From Nageia nagi (taxonomy: Eukaryota; Pinophyta): a DNA stretch of 64,000 bases. The notes under the pieces are model-generated. The model did not search any database and was not told where the DNA came from. It saw only the letters and a program-made list of their open reading frames with translations. Positions 26,160-38,918 of this stretch are shown piece by piece; the first letter of the stretch is position 1, and each line of letters begins with the position of its first letter. Where the stretch lies: the NCBI GenBank assembly GCA_050084985.1, contig JBITNC010000001.1:38440001-38504000 (forward strand). The letters are read 5' to 3'. The translations under genes were made by a program, and so were the position numbers.

Positions 26160-27150
26160 TTTCTATTTCTGAAATGTTATACTTACCAGTTCCAGCTATT
26201 TGATCACTCCCTAATGATGTCATCACTTCTGAAACCTGGTTCATTCAAAACTATGAACTTCGTTCTCCCCATGATGTCATCATCATATTTCCAGAACATT
26301 ATACTTACCAGTTCCAGCTATTTGATCACTCCCTAATGATGTCATCACTTTCAGAACCTAGTTTCATTCAAAATGTGAACTTCGTTCTCCCTGTGACATC
26401 ATCATCATATTTCTAGAACATTATACTTACTGGTTCTGGCTATTTGATCATTCCCTGATGACATCATCACTTCTGAAACCCAGTTTCATTCAAAACTATG
26501 AACTTTGTTCTCCTCATGACATCATCGTCATATTTTCAAAATGTTATACTTACCAGTTCTGGCTATTTGATCACTCCCTGATGATGTCATCACTTTTGGA
26601 ACCCGATTTCATTCAAAATTGTGAACTTCATTCTCCTCGTGACATCATCATCATATTTTTGGAACGTTATACTTACTGGTTCTGGCTATTAGATCACTCC
26701 TTGATGATGTCATCACTTTCAATACCTAGTTTCATTCAAAATGTGAACTTCGTTCTCCCCGTGATGTCATCATCATAATTTTGGAATGTTATACTTACTG
26801 GTTCTAGCTATTTGATCACTCCTTGATGATGTCATCACTTCTAGGACCCAGTTTCATTCAAAATGTGAACTTTGTTCTCCCTGTGACATCATCATCATAA
26901 TTCCAGAATGTTATACTTACTAGTTCCAGCTATTTGATCACTCCCTAATGATGTCATCACTTTTGGGACCCAATTTCATTCAAAATGTGAACTCTGTTCT
27001 CCCTGTGACATCATCATCATATTTCTAGAATGTTATACTTATTGGTTCTAGCTATTTGATCTCTCCTTGATAATGTCATCACTTCTAGGACCTGGTTTCA
27101 TTCAAAATGGTGAACATCATTCTCCCTGTGACATCATCGTCATATTTCCA
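26160..27150 (+). repeat. Tandem array of eight units of about 117-126 bp within the C 5' LTR
   Basis: The block GTTATACTTA recurs at about 26177, 26300, 26417, 26543, 26667, 26788, 26909 and 27035, with a diverged ninth unit after 27150. Each unit carries two 11-bp sites of the form TGATGTCATCA or TGACATCATCA, one after the CACTCC(C/T)(T/A) block and one after the GTTCTCC block. Long open frames across it (26458-26778, 27067-27357) come from the repeat and are not genes. The 3' LTR has the same eight copies. Confidence 0.9.
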
Positions 27151-27837
27151 GAATACTTTACTCATCGGCTCCAGTTATTTGGTCACCCCTTGCTAACCTT
27201 ATCATCTTCGAAACTCAATTTTTACCGAAACATGATTATCTTATCCTTCGTGATGTCATCATTTTATTACAAAACACTTTTACTTTCGGAACACTTAATT
27301 TATGGGCTCCGACTTCTTCGATTATCTCTTGCTGACCTCACCTCTTCCAGAACCTGAGCTTTTCCACAAGTGAGCTTTATCCTTTCTTCTATGATGTCAT
27401 CATTTCATTTTGGAATGCTTTATCTATTGACTCTGACTTGTTTTGTTTGCTCCAAAAAAAATCCTGAGGATCTCAAAATGAACTCATGATTGTAAGTAAA
27501 GTACACTGGGGCTTCAATAAGGAATTTATTATGTATGAATATACAATAATCATCGGATCAATCTTTTCAAACATATATAAAACAAGTGTTCTTACGACCC
27601 TTGTCATTAAAAAATGACCATTAGAGCGACCAGTCTAATATTAATATATAATCACTAAAAAATCGATGACGATCCATGAACAGTTAAAACAACAAACAAA
27701 TCTAATCCTAGAATAGCTTAATATAGGCAATTTGTAATCATGGATACAGATGGAAGATAGCAACACTTCAAAATTTAGGTCGAGAGGTTACCTGGATTCT
27801 TGGACGCCAAAACAAATGAATAACAAACTTTGAAGCT

Positions 27838-27849
27838 TATAAATAAAAG
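27838..27849 (+). promoter_or_regulatory. Putative TATA box of element C 5' LTR
   Basis: TATAAATAAAAG lies about 690 bases downstream of the tandem array and about 590 bases before the LTR end. It is identical in the 3' LTR at 43325-43336. Its position fits the U3 promoter, but there is no transcript evidence. Confidence 0.5.
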
Positions 27850-28440
27850 CTCTGTAGGTGAACAAAGGGGACCCTAATTCTATTGTAGCGAAGCTTTGCT
27901 AAAATTATATCAGGAGGTTATTAGCAAAAGGTTGTAAGCTTGATCCATAGTAAATCTTCTCTTAAGTATATTTCTATATAATTTTATTCATTGGCTGATT
28001 TATATGTGAGAGTAGGTATGCTTTTGATGTGTTGTTCGTTTTCTATGTGCAGGGTCAATACAGGAGAAGAACAACGGAAGTAAGCATGGAAGAGAACAAC
28101 AAAGCAATAGACAAAAACACTTCAAAACTCTGTGAAGATTACTCCAGTACATATAGAGCTAATTATCGGTGATTCAAAGATTGGTTGACGGTGATTCACC
28201 AGATAGATAATGAAGACTGATCGTTGTCCATCTACCCGCATTGATTGTTATCAATTTGCAACGATCGCTGTCAAATGTTGATTACAACAGATCAATAAAA
28301 ACTCGCTTATTTGTATTCAAATACTTTAGAATATAATATCATTACTATTATCGATGTGTATTGTCGAATATGTTCATGATTAATTATGTTGAATGATTTA
28401 TCTTTCTAAATTGCATTTTAGGTTCATAATTTGATATACA

Positions 28441-29533
28441 TTTTAGAAAATTAAAGCACAAATAGGATCAGTTGCATGTTGTTTTGGGTTTTATTTTTTC
28501 TGTTTGCATCCTATGGAATTGAATACTAACTTACTTTGTTTAATTAGTTGCTTTGTTTTGTTTTCCTGTGTTCTTCAGATCGGTAGCTATCCTGTCAAAG
28601 TCAGTAATGATCTCTAAAAAAATAGGTATGTTTTCTAATCTGACTTGAATACAGTAAGTTAATTATATATACTTAAAATGACAGTCGGTAAAATTGTGTG
28701 TGATTTCTCTACTTAGAGTGCATTTAGGAAATGGGTAGTAAAAGGTTAAATACATTTGTTATTAATTTATTTTATGTATAATGTTAGGTATTTATTTTTA
28801 ATGTTTGGATTAAAAATATGTACACATTAAATACTTTTTATCTTGTCTACTTATGCTCTCCCTTTGCGCTTCATGCGATCTAAGGTGACCAGAATAGACC
28901 TGATAAGAAGGGTTAAATTATCCACATATAATCACCTCTTACCAAGTCTGTCCTTACCACTCCATTGGAGGTCGAAGGGATATGTGACTAGTAAGAGGAA
29001 GTAATTTACTACATTTATATCTTTTGGGAGGGTAGTATGCATAAATCTATCTTACTTATTTAAATGCATTTCATAAAGGCCTTAAGAAATAATTGAACAT
29101 TAACGAGTTGGATGTTGCTACCAACCATTAATTCTTACTTCTTTGTAACCACCGACATAATGCACTTGAAACCATAGAGCTAGTTACACTTGGAGGTGAT
29201 GACCAAGGTAACTTTCCTTTAGGTAGGAGTCAAAAAAGAGACTCATCTAGAACCAAGCCAAAAGCCATAGAAACTTGCAAATGTTAGAATTACCCAACCT
29301 ACCTTGTTTAACACTTGACTAGTCAAAACAAATTAGGAAAATTAAAAAGATTAAAAAATAAACAACTCATATCGCTCATGTAATTCAGACATTAAAAATA
29401 TGCGAAAAAGTTAAAAAGATAAGCACATCATTAAAAGTAGGCTTGCATATAGGATGTTTGTGCATTAAATTATTTTCTCGAAAATATAATCTAAAAGATA
29501 AAAAATAAAGTTTCTTGTTTACGATGTTTGTTT
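28441..29533 (+). other. Element C leader between 5' LTR and gag
   Basis: No open frame of note. I find no canonical primer-binding site: the bases after the LTR are TTTTAGAAAATTAAAGCAC, which does not begin with TGG. A short polypyrimidine stretch followed by CTGTGTTCTTCAG near 28560-28580 resembles a splice acceptor, but that is speculative. Confidence 0.5.
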
Positions 29534-32305
29534 ATGATATTTAAAATGGTTCAAATGAGAAGTATGACTGCCAAGCAAATGCGAGAACACCCATTTGAAA
29601 TACAAGAAGTAGATTCAGACAACATGGATTTGATAGAATATTCGGTTAGGAGGCCAACTCCTTTAGATGAATCAAATTCATGGGTAGTTCATTATGTAGG
29701 TAAAAATGATGATTATGATTATAATCAATCTAGATCACAAAGACGAATTATAGATAACCCTATCGCAAGGAATGAAACACAAGTGTTAGAAGAAGAATTG
29801 ATTGAAATTCGTCGTCACCTAGCTACTCATAGGGGTATTCCTAAGATGTCTTTTAGTTTGTCGGGAGATGTAGAAAAAATAGACCAAAAGATTGATAACT
29901 TAGAAATTGACGAGGCTAAATCTCGAGCAAGAACTATAGCGGTACCACAGACTGAGCCATATAAAATTAAATATGAAGGAATCAGTCATCAATTATCAGA
30001 TGGTCGAAGAGTCAGTTCTTCAATTCAAAATGAGGGATCTTCTTTTTCTTTTGAATTAAGAAGAAAGGAAGCATCAATGAAACAAACAAAAAAATCTTAT
30101 TCCACAAAAGAAGAATCAAATAAAAGGACATCTAAGTTTAAAATAGAAGAGATACCTTCTTATGAAGAACTACAAAAATGATAATTATATAAAACAATAG
30201 CTGGTAAAAGATTCACGAAAGTATATGCTGAGAATATTAAAAGGGCTGCAGACATGCAATATATCCTAGAGGAAGAAAAAAGAAAAGTTGATGAACTTAG
30301 TAAATTGTAAGAACAAGAGGATAAATTAAAAGAAATGGAAGAGAAATTTCTTAGAGATAAAAGAAAATTTATAGAACAAGAATAAGCAAAGAAAGAAAGA
30401 AACGAGTTCTTGGAACAAGAAAAGAAAAGACTTCATAAAGAGCACGAGATTCAACTTCATTTACAAGAATTACAATGTAAAGAATTAGAAAATGAAAAGA
30501 TAAAAAGGGAACAATATCTACATATGGAGAAAGAAAAACAAAGATAGTGGGATGAATATCAAAGAATAAGACATCTAAAACCAGAAACTCTTGAAGGAAG
30601 TCAAATACAAAGATATCGAGACCCTTATGTAGACAGACAAGAAGCACTGGATAGAGAGACAACCATTTTATTACAAAAGGAAATGGAAAAGGAATCAGAA
30701 CTTCAAAGATTATATGATAAACAAAAGCGAGATTCTATTAAAAGTTGGGTTGAACAAACCCAAAATCAAGCAAGACTACCTGATTATAAGGGAAGAGACC
30801 TACATGAAAAAGGGATACCTCAAAAACCTCCTAGAATTCCTATTCCGCGATGACATTCACCTCTTAAAATATTACCTCCACCACCATCAGAAATTCCCTC
30901 TGACTATGAGTCTTATATTTCAAGATCAATTTCGGAAAAAGATCCAAATACTCGGAGACATCATAGGCATACTCAAGGTCATAGAACCGATAAAGAATTA
31001 GAAAATTTTATGAAGGATTTTATAAATTGAGAAATGAATGTTCAAGGACTTCAAAAGTTAAATTACAAGAATATTTGTAATGAGCCTATTCATCCAAGTG
31101 TTCCAAAAAAGAAACTACCACATAGGTTTGAATTTCCTAAAATAGAGCCCTTTAAAGGAAGAGAGGACCCCAAAGAACACTTGAGGAAATTTACATTTTC
31201 TAGTTATCAAATAGCCAATGATGATTCATTAATGTTACGTATATTTCCTATGACACTCGTAGGTCAAGCTTTGGATTGGTATAATAGTTTACCTATGCAT
31301 AGTTTATATACATTCGAACAATTGGCTAATCAATTTCTTAAACATTTTAGAATTAATATTAAAGAAAAATCTTCAATTACGGATCTTACGAGATTGCAAC
31401 AATTTCTTGATGAAACCATACAAGATTACATCTCAAGATGGCGAGCTATACTCACTAGTATGCCTTATACAATACCACAAGAAGAATTGGTTAAATTATT
31501 TAGCCAAATCTATTTAAGACCAATAGCTAGTGTTCTCCAAATTCAACAACATAAAACTTTTGAAGATGCTATTTCTTAGGTTGTAGTTATAGAGAGAGTT
31601 AAAATTCAATATGGAGAGTTAAAACTTAAGAAAAAAGAATACAAAAAAGGTAATCAAAATGAGAACATTAGTAAACAACCACAAAATAATCAAATAGCTA
31701 CAACAGAAAATTATGGTCCTTCAAAAATAGAAGAAAGTGCTGAACCTAAACTGAAAAGAAATTTTACCTCATTATCAGAACCCTTAGCTGAAATACTTAA
31801 AAAATTATGTGATAATGGTATGATTACATTACCCGATATAAGGCCTAAAAATCCTAATGCTAAAGAAAGTAAATGGTATAAGGAGAATGAATTTTGTGCT
31901 TATCATAGACAGAAGGGACATAATACAAATAAATGTCAAACTTTACAACACAAAATTCAAGATTTGATAGATAATCGAAAGATAGATGTGGATAATCCTA
32001 TTATGCCTTCAAATCAAAATTTAGGGATATATCAAAATCCTTTACCCTCACATCAGGCTAATAACATGGCAACTATCCCAAATCAACTGAACTATACAGG
32101 GGATAATAAGGATATACCATTTATAGGAACCATATATGATTCAATACATATGATTGGTATAGCCACAAGAGCACAACAATATCAGAATAAATAGGATAAT
32201 CCTCGAAAAAATCAAGCAACATCAAACCCAATTAATATACAACCTATACCTCCTCTGTAGCAACCTAAAGTTTCGATAAAAGGTGCTCTCCAATGTCAGT
32301 TAAAA
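29534..32305 (+). pseudogene. gag: Element C N-terminal coiled-coil region plus gag, in one frame with pol
   Basis: The first ATG in frame is 29534. About 500 codons of charged sequence, rich in Glu, Lys, Gln and Arg, precede the gag core and should form coiled coils (30230-30720). A Pro-rich linker (ILPPPPSEIPSDYES) follows. The retrotransposon gag core is at 31100-31580 (FEFPKIEPFKGREDP, LVGQALDWYNSL, FEQLANQFLKHF). A knuckle of the form C-x2-H-x4-H-x4-C lies at 31895-31936. Stops in this part are at 30179, 30182, 30308, 30383, 30545, 30851, 31028, 31577, 32192 and 32258; the frame never changes. The N-terminal region has no counterpart I recognise in B, and A has a different one. ORFs ahead of gag are known from Ogre elements; whether this one is related is unknown. 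Confidence 0.85.
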
Positions 32306-35300
32306 ATGTCTCCAGTAAAGATGACTTTATTTGAATTATTACAACAGTCTGAGAGTTATAGGGAATCTATGAATCAAATTCTACAAGAAATTCAAGTGGA
32401 TATCAGTAATCCCAATAACTTCATTTCAATAGTTGAAAGTTTGAGAATATCTCAACAACCTAGTATCACCTTCTATGAACAAGAAAGATTAAATAACGAT
32501 GGACCAGGTGGACTTGATCCACCCTTACATATAATTGGTAATGTAGATGGAAAATTATTTAAAAGAATTTTAATAGATGAGGGTTCAGCCATAAATATAA
32601 TTTCAGACGCTGCATATAAAAAGCTGAATTTACCAGAATCAATTATCTTAGCTCCTTCTTTGCAAATTAGAGCTTTTAATGATGCAATGTGTTCAACTCT
32701 GGGATCAATAGTGTTGCCAATTATAGTAGGTGCTAAAATCGTCCAAACATTATTACATATAATTGAAGGAAATATTATACAATATAATGTTCTTTTAGGA
32801 TGTCCATGGATTAGAGAAATGCAATGTGTTCCATCAACTTATCATGGATGTTTAAAGTACATCTATAAGTATAAAGTTCATTGTGTGTTTAAATACCCAG
32901 ATCCTTATTCACATTGTAACTTAATTTTTGATACAAATGAAGTGACATTACCATCTCCTAATCTATTGACTATATTAATGAACGAAAATATGAACCAATC
33001 TGAAGTCATAGAAGTAAAAAATGATATAGTTATACAAGATAAAGATGCTTGGGAAAAAGTTGCTAAAACTTTAGATGAAAAGCATGGAGCGTCTTCATCA
33101 AAACAGGTAAATACTACATATAATGATAACTCATCCGATGTATATCTAGTAAAGATTAAAATAAGGGATTTAGGGATGGGGGAATATGATATAGATGATG
33201 TGATATTTAATATACCTTCATCACAAGAAGCGGGTAGATTATCTGAATCACCTAATGTGATTGGACAAATAGTGCCTTTAGGTGAAATACCTAATCAAAC
33301 AATGTTTGTTTATGCGGGAATAGTAGATCTTATATCAACAATATCCAATCAAATATATGAAGGATATTTCAATAATGATATGAAATATTTATCACCATGT
33401 TCAAGAACATTTGTCTTAAACTATTTTAACAAATGTAATTGGCAAGGACGAGGATTGGGTGGATATGAACAAGGTCCCCAAGAAATAATTGAATTACAAT
33501 ATCAAGATCCCACTGATAAAAGTGGATTAGGCTATAAGAATGGATATAAAAATCTTGATAAATTAGGAAATTTGGAAGAAGAAAATTTGGATTATAATGA
33601 AGAGATTTTAGAAAAAGAATCCATAGTACAAGAAAGTATCGATGTAAGAGAAGAACTATTAAGTGCAATGGATGTCTTGGAAGGGGTCAAAGCGCTTTTC
33701 ATAAATAATATTGAATCACCCCAAAACCATTCATGCTCATCAAGTGATGTACAAGAAAAAATAAATAAAAATGTCGAATCATCAATCAGTTCATGTTTCG
33801 ATATACCATCGGTGAATATGGTTATAATAAAAGAAAATGATGTTGAAGATCAAAATAGTGAACAAATAGATGAAGCCAACGAAAAGCATGATTTAATCAA
33901 AATAATAGCCAATACTCCTACAGATGAAATAATTGTCGATTTTTCTCTTATATCATCCAATCCTTTGGTACATGAATTCGAAAACATAGATTACATATTT
34001 GATGCCTATGAAAGTCAAGTATGCACAAATGAACAAAATCAAGAATATGATGAAGAATATAGTATTAATGATAATGGTTAGATACCGGTACCGAATCAAT
34101 TAGAAGAAGGGTCGCATATGCTTATTGAAAAGGTCTTAGAAATAAATATCAGTAATGATCCTCAGAATCCTAAAATAATTCAATTAGGTGAAAATCTCAC
34201 GAAAACTGAACAAGAAGAGATTATAGCCTTATTAAAAGAATGAGAAAAGGTATTTGCATGGTCATATGCAGACATGCCTAGAATAGACCCTAAACTAGTA
34301 GTGCATAATTTAGCCCTAAAGTCTGATGCTAAACCCGTTAAACAAAAATTACATAAAATGCATCCTACTATAGCATTAATGGTAAAAGAAGAACTTCAGA
34401 AATTATTAGAAGCTAAATTTATACAACCTATAGATTATTCGGATTGGATATCTAACATGGTACCTATGAAAAAACCAAGTGGAAAAATACGAATATGTAC
34501 AGATTTCTGTGATCTTAACAAAGCTTGTCCCAAAGATGATTTCCCTCTACCTAACATTGATAGCTTGGTAGATTCGATAGCAGGACATGATATGCTATCA
34601 TTAATGGATGGCTTTTCTGGTTATAATCAAATAAAAATAGCTCCTGAAGATCAACATAAAATAGCTTTTATAACTCCGTGGGGTATCTTTTGTTATAAAG
34701 TAATGCCTTTTGGATTAAAGAATGCTGGGGCAACTTATCAAAGGGCTATGACTTATATATTCCATGATTATATGCATGACATAGTAGAAGATTATGTTGA
34801 TGATTTGTTGGTTAGATCCAAATATCGAATAGATCATGGAAAATACCTAATTAAAGTTTTGGACAGACTATTAGAACATAAAGTAAGATTAAATCCGAAA
34901 AAGTGTGTTTTTGGTGTAACTTCGGGAAAACTACTAGGATTTATTGTGTCTCGATGAGGAATTGAAATAGATCCTAGTAAAGTGAAGGTAGTAGTAGATA
35001 TGCCACCTCCTGCCAATCTAAAACAATTACAGAGTTTATAGGGCAAGTTACAAGCCATTAGAAGATTTATAGCTCAACTTTCTGATAAATGTAAACCATT
35101 TACAAAGTTATTAAAAAAGGGGATAACATACCATTGGGACAAAGAGCAACAAGAGTTATTTGATGAAATTAAAAGATATTTATTATCGCCTCCTGTCTTA
35201 AGTCCACCAAGAAAAAATGTACCTTTTTTATTCTATATTTTTGCTACTAAAACAGCCTTAGGGATAATGCTTGCTCAAAAGAATGAACACAATAAAGAGC

Positions 35301-35686
35301 AAGCTATATACTATTTGAGTAGAACCCTAGTGAGCTACGAGATTAAGTATATATATTTGGAAACATTATGTCTTGCCATCGTTTTTGCTACTAAAATCCT
35401 TCGACATTATATGCTTAATCACACAACCTATGTAATTTCTAAGGTGGATCCATTGAAATATATGATGAATAAAACTTATCAAAATGCAAGAACTATAAAG
35501 TGGATAATGCACTTAACTGAATTTGATTTACATTTTATCGGACAAAAGTCAATAAAAGGATAAGTAATCGCTAATTATCTCGCTGAGGCCCCATTGCAAG
35601 ATGATAAACCACTTGTTGTTGAATTACCTGATGATGGAGTATTTCAATTAGATGAAATCGAAATACCTGTAGAACCTGAAAATGAT

Positions 35687-36075
35687 TGGGACATGACAAT
35701 ACATTTTGATGGCTCTCGATGTGAACAAGGTGGTGGGGCAGGTGTTGTATTCATAACACCGCAAGGTATCCCTATACCTTATTCATTTAAACTAAAATTC
35801 CCTTGTACTAATAATAATGTGGAATATGAAGCTTTGATATTAGCATTAAGAATTGCTATTAAATTAAACCTCAAAAGAATAAAGCTTATTGGAGACTCTT
35901 TACTCATTGTAAATCAAGTGAAAGGAATTTATCAATGTAAAGAGCCTTTACTTCAAAAGTATAAAGCGTTAGTTGAGAAATTATTAAAATCCTTTGATCA
36001 ATTTAATATAGAAGCAGCACCAAGATCATCTAATAGATTTGCAAATGCTATGGCTTCTATTGGATCTCTCATCCC
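35687..36075 (+). other. Second (archaeal-type) RNase H domain of element C
   Basis: The stretch WDMTIHFDGSR, then GGGAGVVF, NNVEYEALILALR and IGDSLLIVNQVKG gives the Asp, Glu and Asp positions of type I RNase H with the VEYEAL signature. It follows the usual RNase H and precedes integrase. In plants this second domain marks the Tat/Ogre lineage. Confidence 0.85.
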
Positions 36076-36389
36076 AGAGGATCCTAAACAATCTTCCATT
36101 CAAGTTGAGATAATTCAATTACCTCAATCATCCTTAAAATAGAAAGATGAAGCAAAAAGTGTATTAAATATTGATATAAATGATAAAGATAATTGGTATA
36201 AAGAATTGATAGACTTTTTAAAATTTGGAAATCTTCCTGCAAACCTTAATAAATCAGCACAACGAGCTTTTAAAATTAAAGCAACTAAATATTGTTTGTT
36301 AGGGGACATTTTACATCGACAAAATTTTAATGGTATTTTACTCAGATGTCTTGAATGGAATGATGTTAAAAAGGCTATATCTTCTGCTC

Positions 36390-37453
36390 ATGATGGAATA
36401 TGTGGAGGACATTTTAATGGGGTTGTAATTGTAAAACAGTTAATACGGATGGGGTATTATTGGCCTACTATGGAAAAGGATTGTTGTGAATATGTTAAAA
36501 AGTGCTTTAAATGTCAACAATACTCTCATTTATTTTCACAACCGTCTCAGGAGCTACATCCTATACAATCACTTTGGCCATTCTCTAAATGGGCATTAGA
36601 TTTAATAGGACAGATTACACCTACCTCTTCTGGTGGACATAAGTTCGTAATTATAGTGACTAAATATTTTACCAAATGGGTAGAGGCCATTCCCATGAAT
36701 TCCACTACAGGTGCACGAATCGCTGAGTTTATAGAAAATTATATTATATGTAGATTCGGTATACCGAACCAATTAATTATGGACAATGGAAAGAATTTTA
36801 AAAATAAAGATGTAAAATGTATATGTGACAAGTATAAAATTAAACAAAGTTTCTCCACTCCTTATTATCCACAAGGTAATGGACAAGCAGAAGCAACTAA
36901 CAAAACTATCCGGAACATCTTAGCAAAAATAGTAAATGATTCTCATAAAGATTGGCATATGCAAATACCAAAAGCCTTATGGGCTTATCGTACCAATGTA
37001 CGCACTCCCAGTGGGGCAACGCCATTCTCTTAAGTTTATGGAATAGAAGCCATCTTACCCATAGAGCTTGAGATACCATCTCTTAGAGTAAATCTAAGTG
37101 AGCAAAATGCTGACGAAGAAGCAAGACAAACTCGCTTAGACCAGTTATTACTTTTAGATAAAAAATGTATTAATGCTTTAGAGCACATGCATGTTTATCA
37201 GAGAAGGATAAAATGAGCCTTTGATAAAAGGGCTCTAATTCATGAATTTGAAATAGGTGATTTGGTTTTAAAAGAAAATCAACAAACTTCACGAATAGAA
37301 TGATAGCTTAGAGATAAGTTTGCTCCAAATTGGTTAGGACCATACATCATTAAGAAAAAATTCGGTAGAGGAACTTATCATTTAGCAAATTTAGAAGGAA
37401 ATGAAGAACGTGAACCTATAAACATCATGCATCTTCGACCTTTCTATACATAA
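36390..37453 (+). other. Integrase domain of element C, catalytic triad intact
   Basis: The HHCC finger reads HDGICGGHFNG to CFKCQQ at 36392-36525. The catalytic residues are Asp at 36599 (ALDLIG), Asp at 36782 (IMDNGKNF) and Glu at 36890 (GQAEATNK). The first two are 61 residues apart and the last two are separated by 35, the standard D,D35E spacing. The C-terminal part has the GPY/F motif (NWLGPYIIKKKFGRGTYHL). There is no chromodomain after it. Confidence 0.88.
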
Positions 37454-37580
37454 AAAAAAAATGTGTGTACATTAGTTTTCTTTCATTTTATTTGATTGTT
37501 AAAATAAAAAAAATAAAAAATAAAAAGTATTAATATTTGTCAAGTGTTAATGAATTAAAATAGAAAAAATAAATCTGGCA

Positions 37581-38774
37581 ATGGAATCTGCTGAAGGTAG
37601 CATAATGTCACCACAAGTACGATTGCCACCACCGAGATATCCAGGTGATTTCGCGTTAACATATTTATGACATACATTTGATCTTAATCTTTTGAATCAT
37701 TTACAATTGACTATTGATGAGCAATATGAAAGAACATTTAATATGTTTTGTGCTAGGAATAATGATTGGGGAGTCATTTTGTGTGGAGATGAAGTAAGCA
37801 TTATTTTAGATCCACCAATCTTTTTCACCCATATGGAAAGAATATCACAAAGAATAATGGATTTCTGTTTACAATGGCCTTATGGAATACCAAAGATTGT
37901 CATAAATTGTCAATTAACTGAGTATTCACTGCTTTTAGCTAGAATAAAATGCATTAAACAATTATTAAAAAGCCTAGAATGGATGGATGAAATCCTACAT
38001 TATTTACCTCATAAAAGGGTGATTTATAATTTTTCAAATACCTTTGTGGCTTGTCCTCCTAGAACGTCACAACAACAATATTATAGGTAGATTAATAGAT
38101 GCTCTTGCTTGCAAATGCGACACATAATTTGGGAATGAAAGTTAGTGAAAAGGCAAGCTTTGCATATTAATGAACTTAAAACGATAAGTCAAATAAAGGT
38201 TAGAAATGAGATCATTGAAAGATTATCAAAAGAAAGTAGAGTACAGAATAATGGAAGTTATCTTCCAGGGTTCGAAAATAGGTATGACAAAGATTTGTTT
38301 ATGAAAGTCATTCGTAACGTTCCTACTTCTTTATATTCAAACATCTTTTCCATGCCTATTGAAATTCAACAAAAAATGGCTTTGACATTTTATAATACAC
38401 ACGAATCTTATGGTTGGGAGGTCAAAATAAACAGATCTCAGGTTATTGTTTGTATCGATGCATTTGAACTATGGTGTTCTCCTAAATCAGAATATGATCT
38501 AATGACATATTTCTGTCTCCTGTGGCCCACAGAAAAGCCTAAAATCATAATTGATTGTACTTACAACTAGACTTTAAGATATCGAGAACGAACCATCTTC
38601 ATCGCCCAAACTATGACTTTCGAACATTTAGATTATTGTGTTCCTAAAATTTGTCATAATCAAGTGATATTAGACTTTAGTTTTTTGTTTAGCTCAACAT
38701 ATTGCTCATTTAATCCTTCAGCAGTTCAGATTCGATTTGAATGCATCACAAATAGATTTCCTAGAAATTCATAA
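37581..38774 (+). pseudogene. Element C post-pol ORF with two copies of an unrecognised domain
   Basis: Starting at the ATG at 37581, 127 bases after pol, one frame runs 398 codons to a TAA at 38772 with only four internal stops (37668, 38088, 38136, 38568) and no shift. It contains two diverged copies of a unit of about 75 residues. Copy 1 (about 37690-37920) has LTIDEQYERTF, NDWGVIL and FCLQWPYGIPKIVINC. Copy 2 (about 38350-38565) has MPIEIQQKMALTF, YGWEVKI and FCLLWPTEKPKIIIDC. Each copy is preceded by a short RY..D block (PRYPGDF, NRYDKDL). There is no signal peptide, membrane segment or zinc motif that I can see. It is in a different frame from pol. A relative survives in element A. I do not recognise the domain. 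Confidence 0.75.
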
Positions 38775-38918
38775 AAAAAAATTAAAAAAAAAAAATAAAA
38801 AAAAAAAATTGAAAAAATCATAAAATCCTAAAAATTTGAAAAATCATAAAACACATAAAAATTTATAAAATTATAAAATCTACCTAGATGGAAACATCTA
38901 GAGGTCACTTGGCAATAG

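Larger units (their letters stand above)
26003..28440 (+). repeat. 5' LTR of element C
   Basis: It aligns along its full length with 41495-43927. It contains an 8-copy tandem array, a TATA box downstream of the array, and the canonical TG...CA ends. The two LTRs differ mainly by transitions, so it is younger than A. Confidence 0.95.
32306..37453 (+). pseudogene. pol: Element C pol polyprotein (protease, reverse transcriptase, RNase H, second RNase H, integrase)
   Basis: Same frame as gag. Protease: LIDEGSAINIIS with the catalytic Asp at 32576, where DGGSA is usual. A 591-codon open stretch runs from protease through a G-patch-like WQGRGLGG segment and an acidic linker to 34081. Reverse transcriptase: 34390-34970 with DFCDLNKACPKDDFPLP, FSGYNQIKI and an intact YVDD at 34793-34804. 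RNase H: 35160-35560. Second RNase H: 35687-36075. Integrase: 36390-37453. Ten nonsense codons (34079, 34241, 34955, 35039, 35561, 36140, 37031, 37214, 37301, 37304) break it; no frameshift does. Natural stop at 37451. Catalytic residues of reverse transcriptase and integrase are intact, so decay is mostly nonsense. Confidence 0.92.

Noticed and set aside
26458-27357. Open frames of about 100 codons in the C 5' LTR, and their mates at 41946-42977
   Set aside because: They read through the tandem LTR repeat; the translation repeats with the DNA unit and has no domain.
29528-29533. Upstream start of the element C ORF at 29528
   Set aside because: The codon there is TTG; the first in-frame ATG is 29534, which I used.
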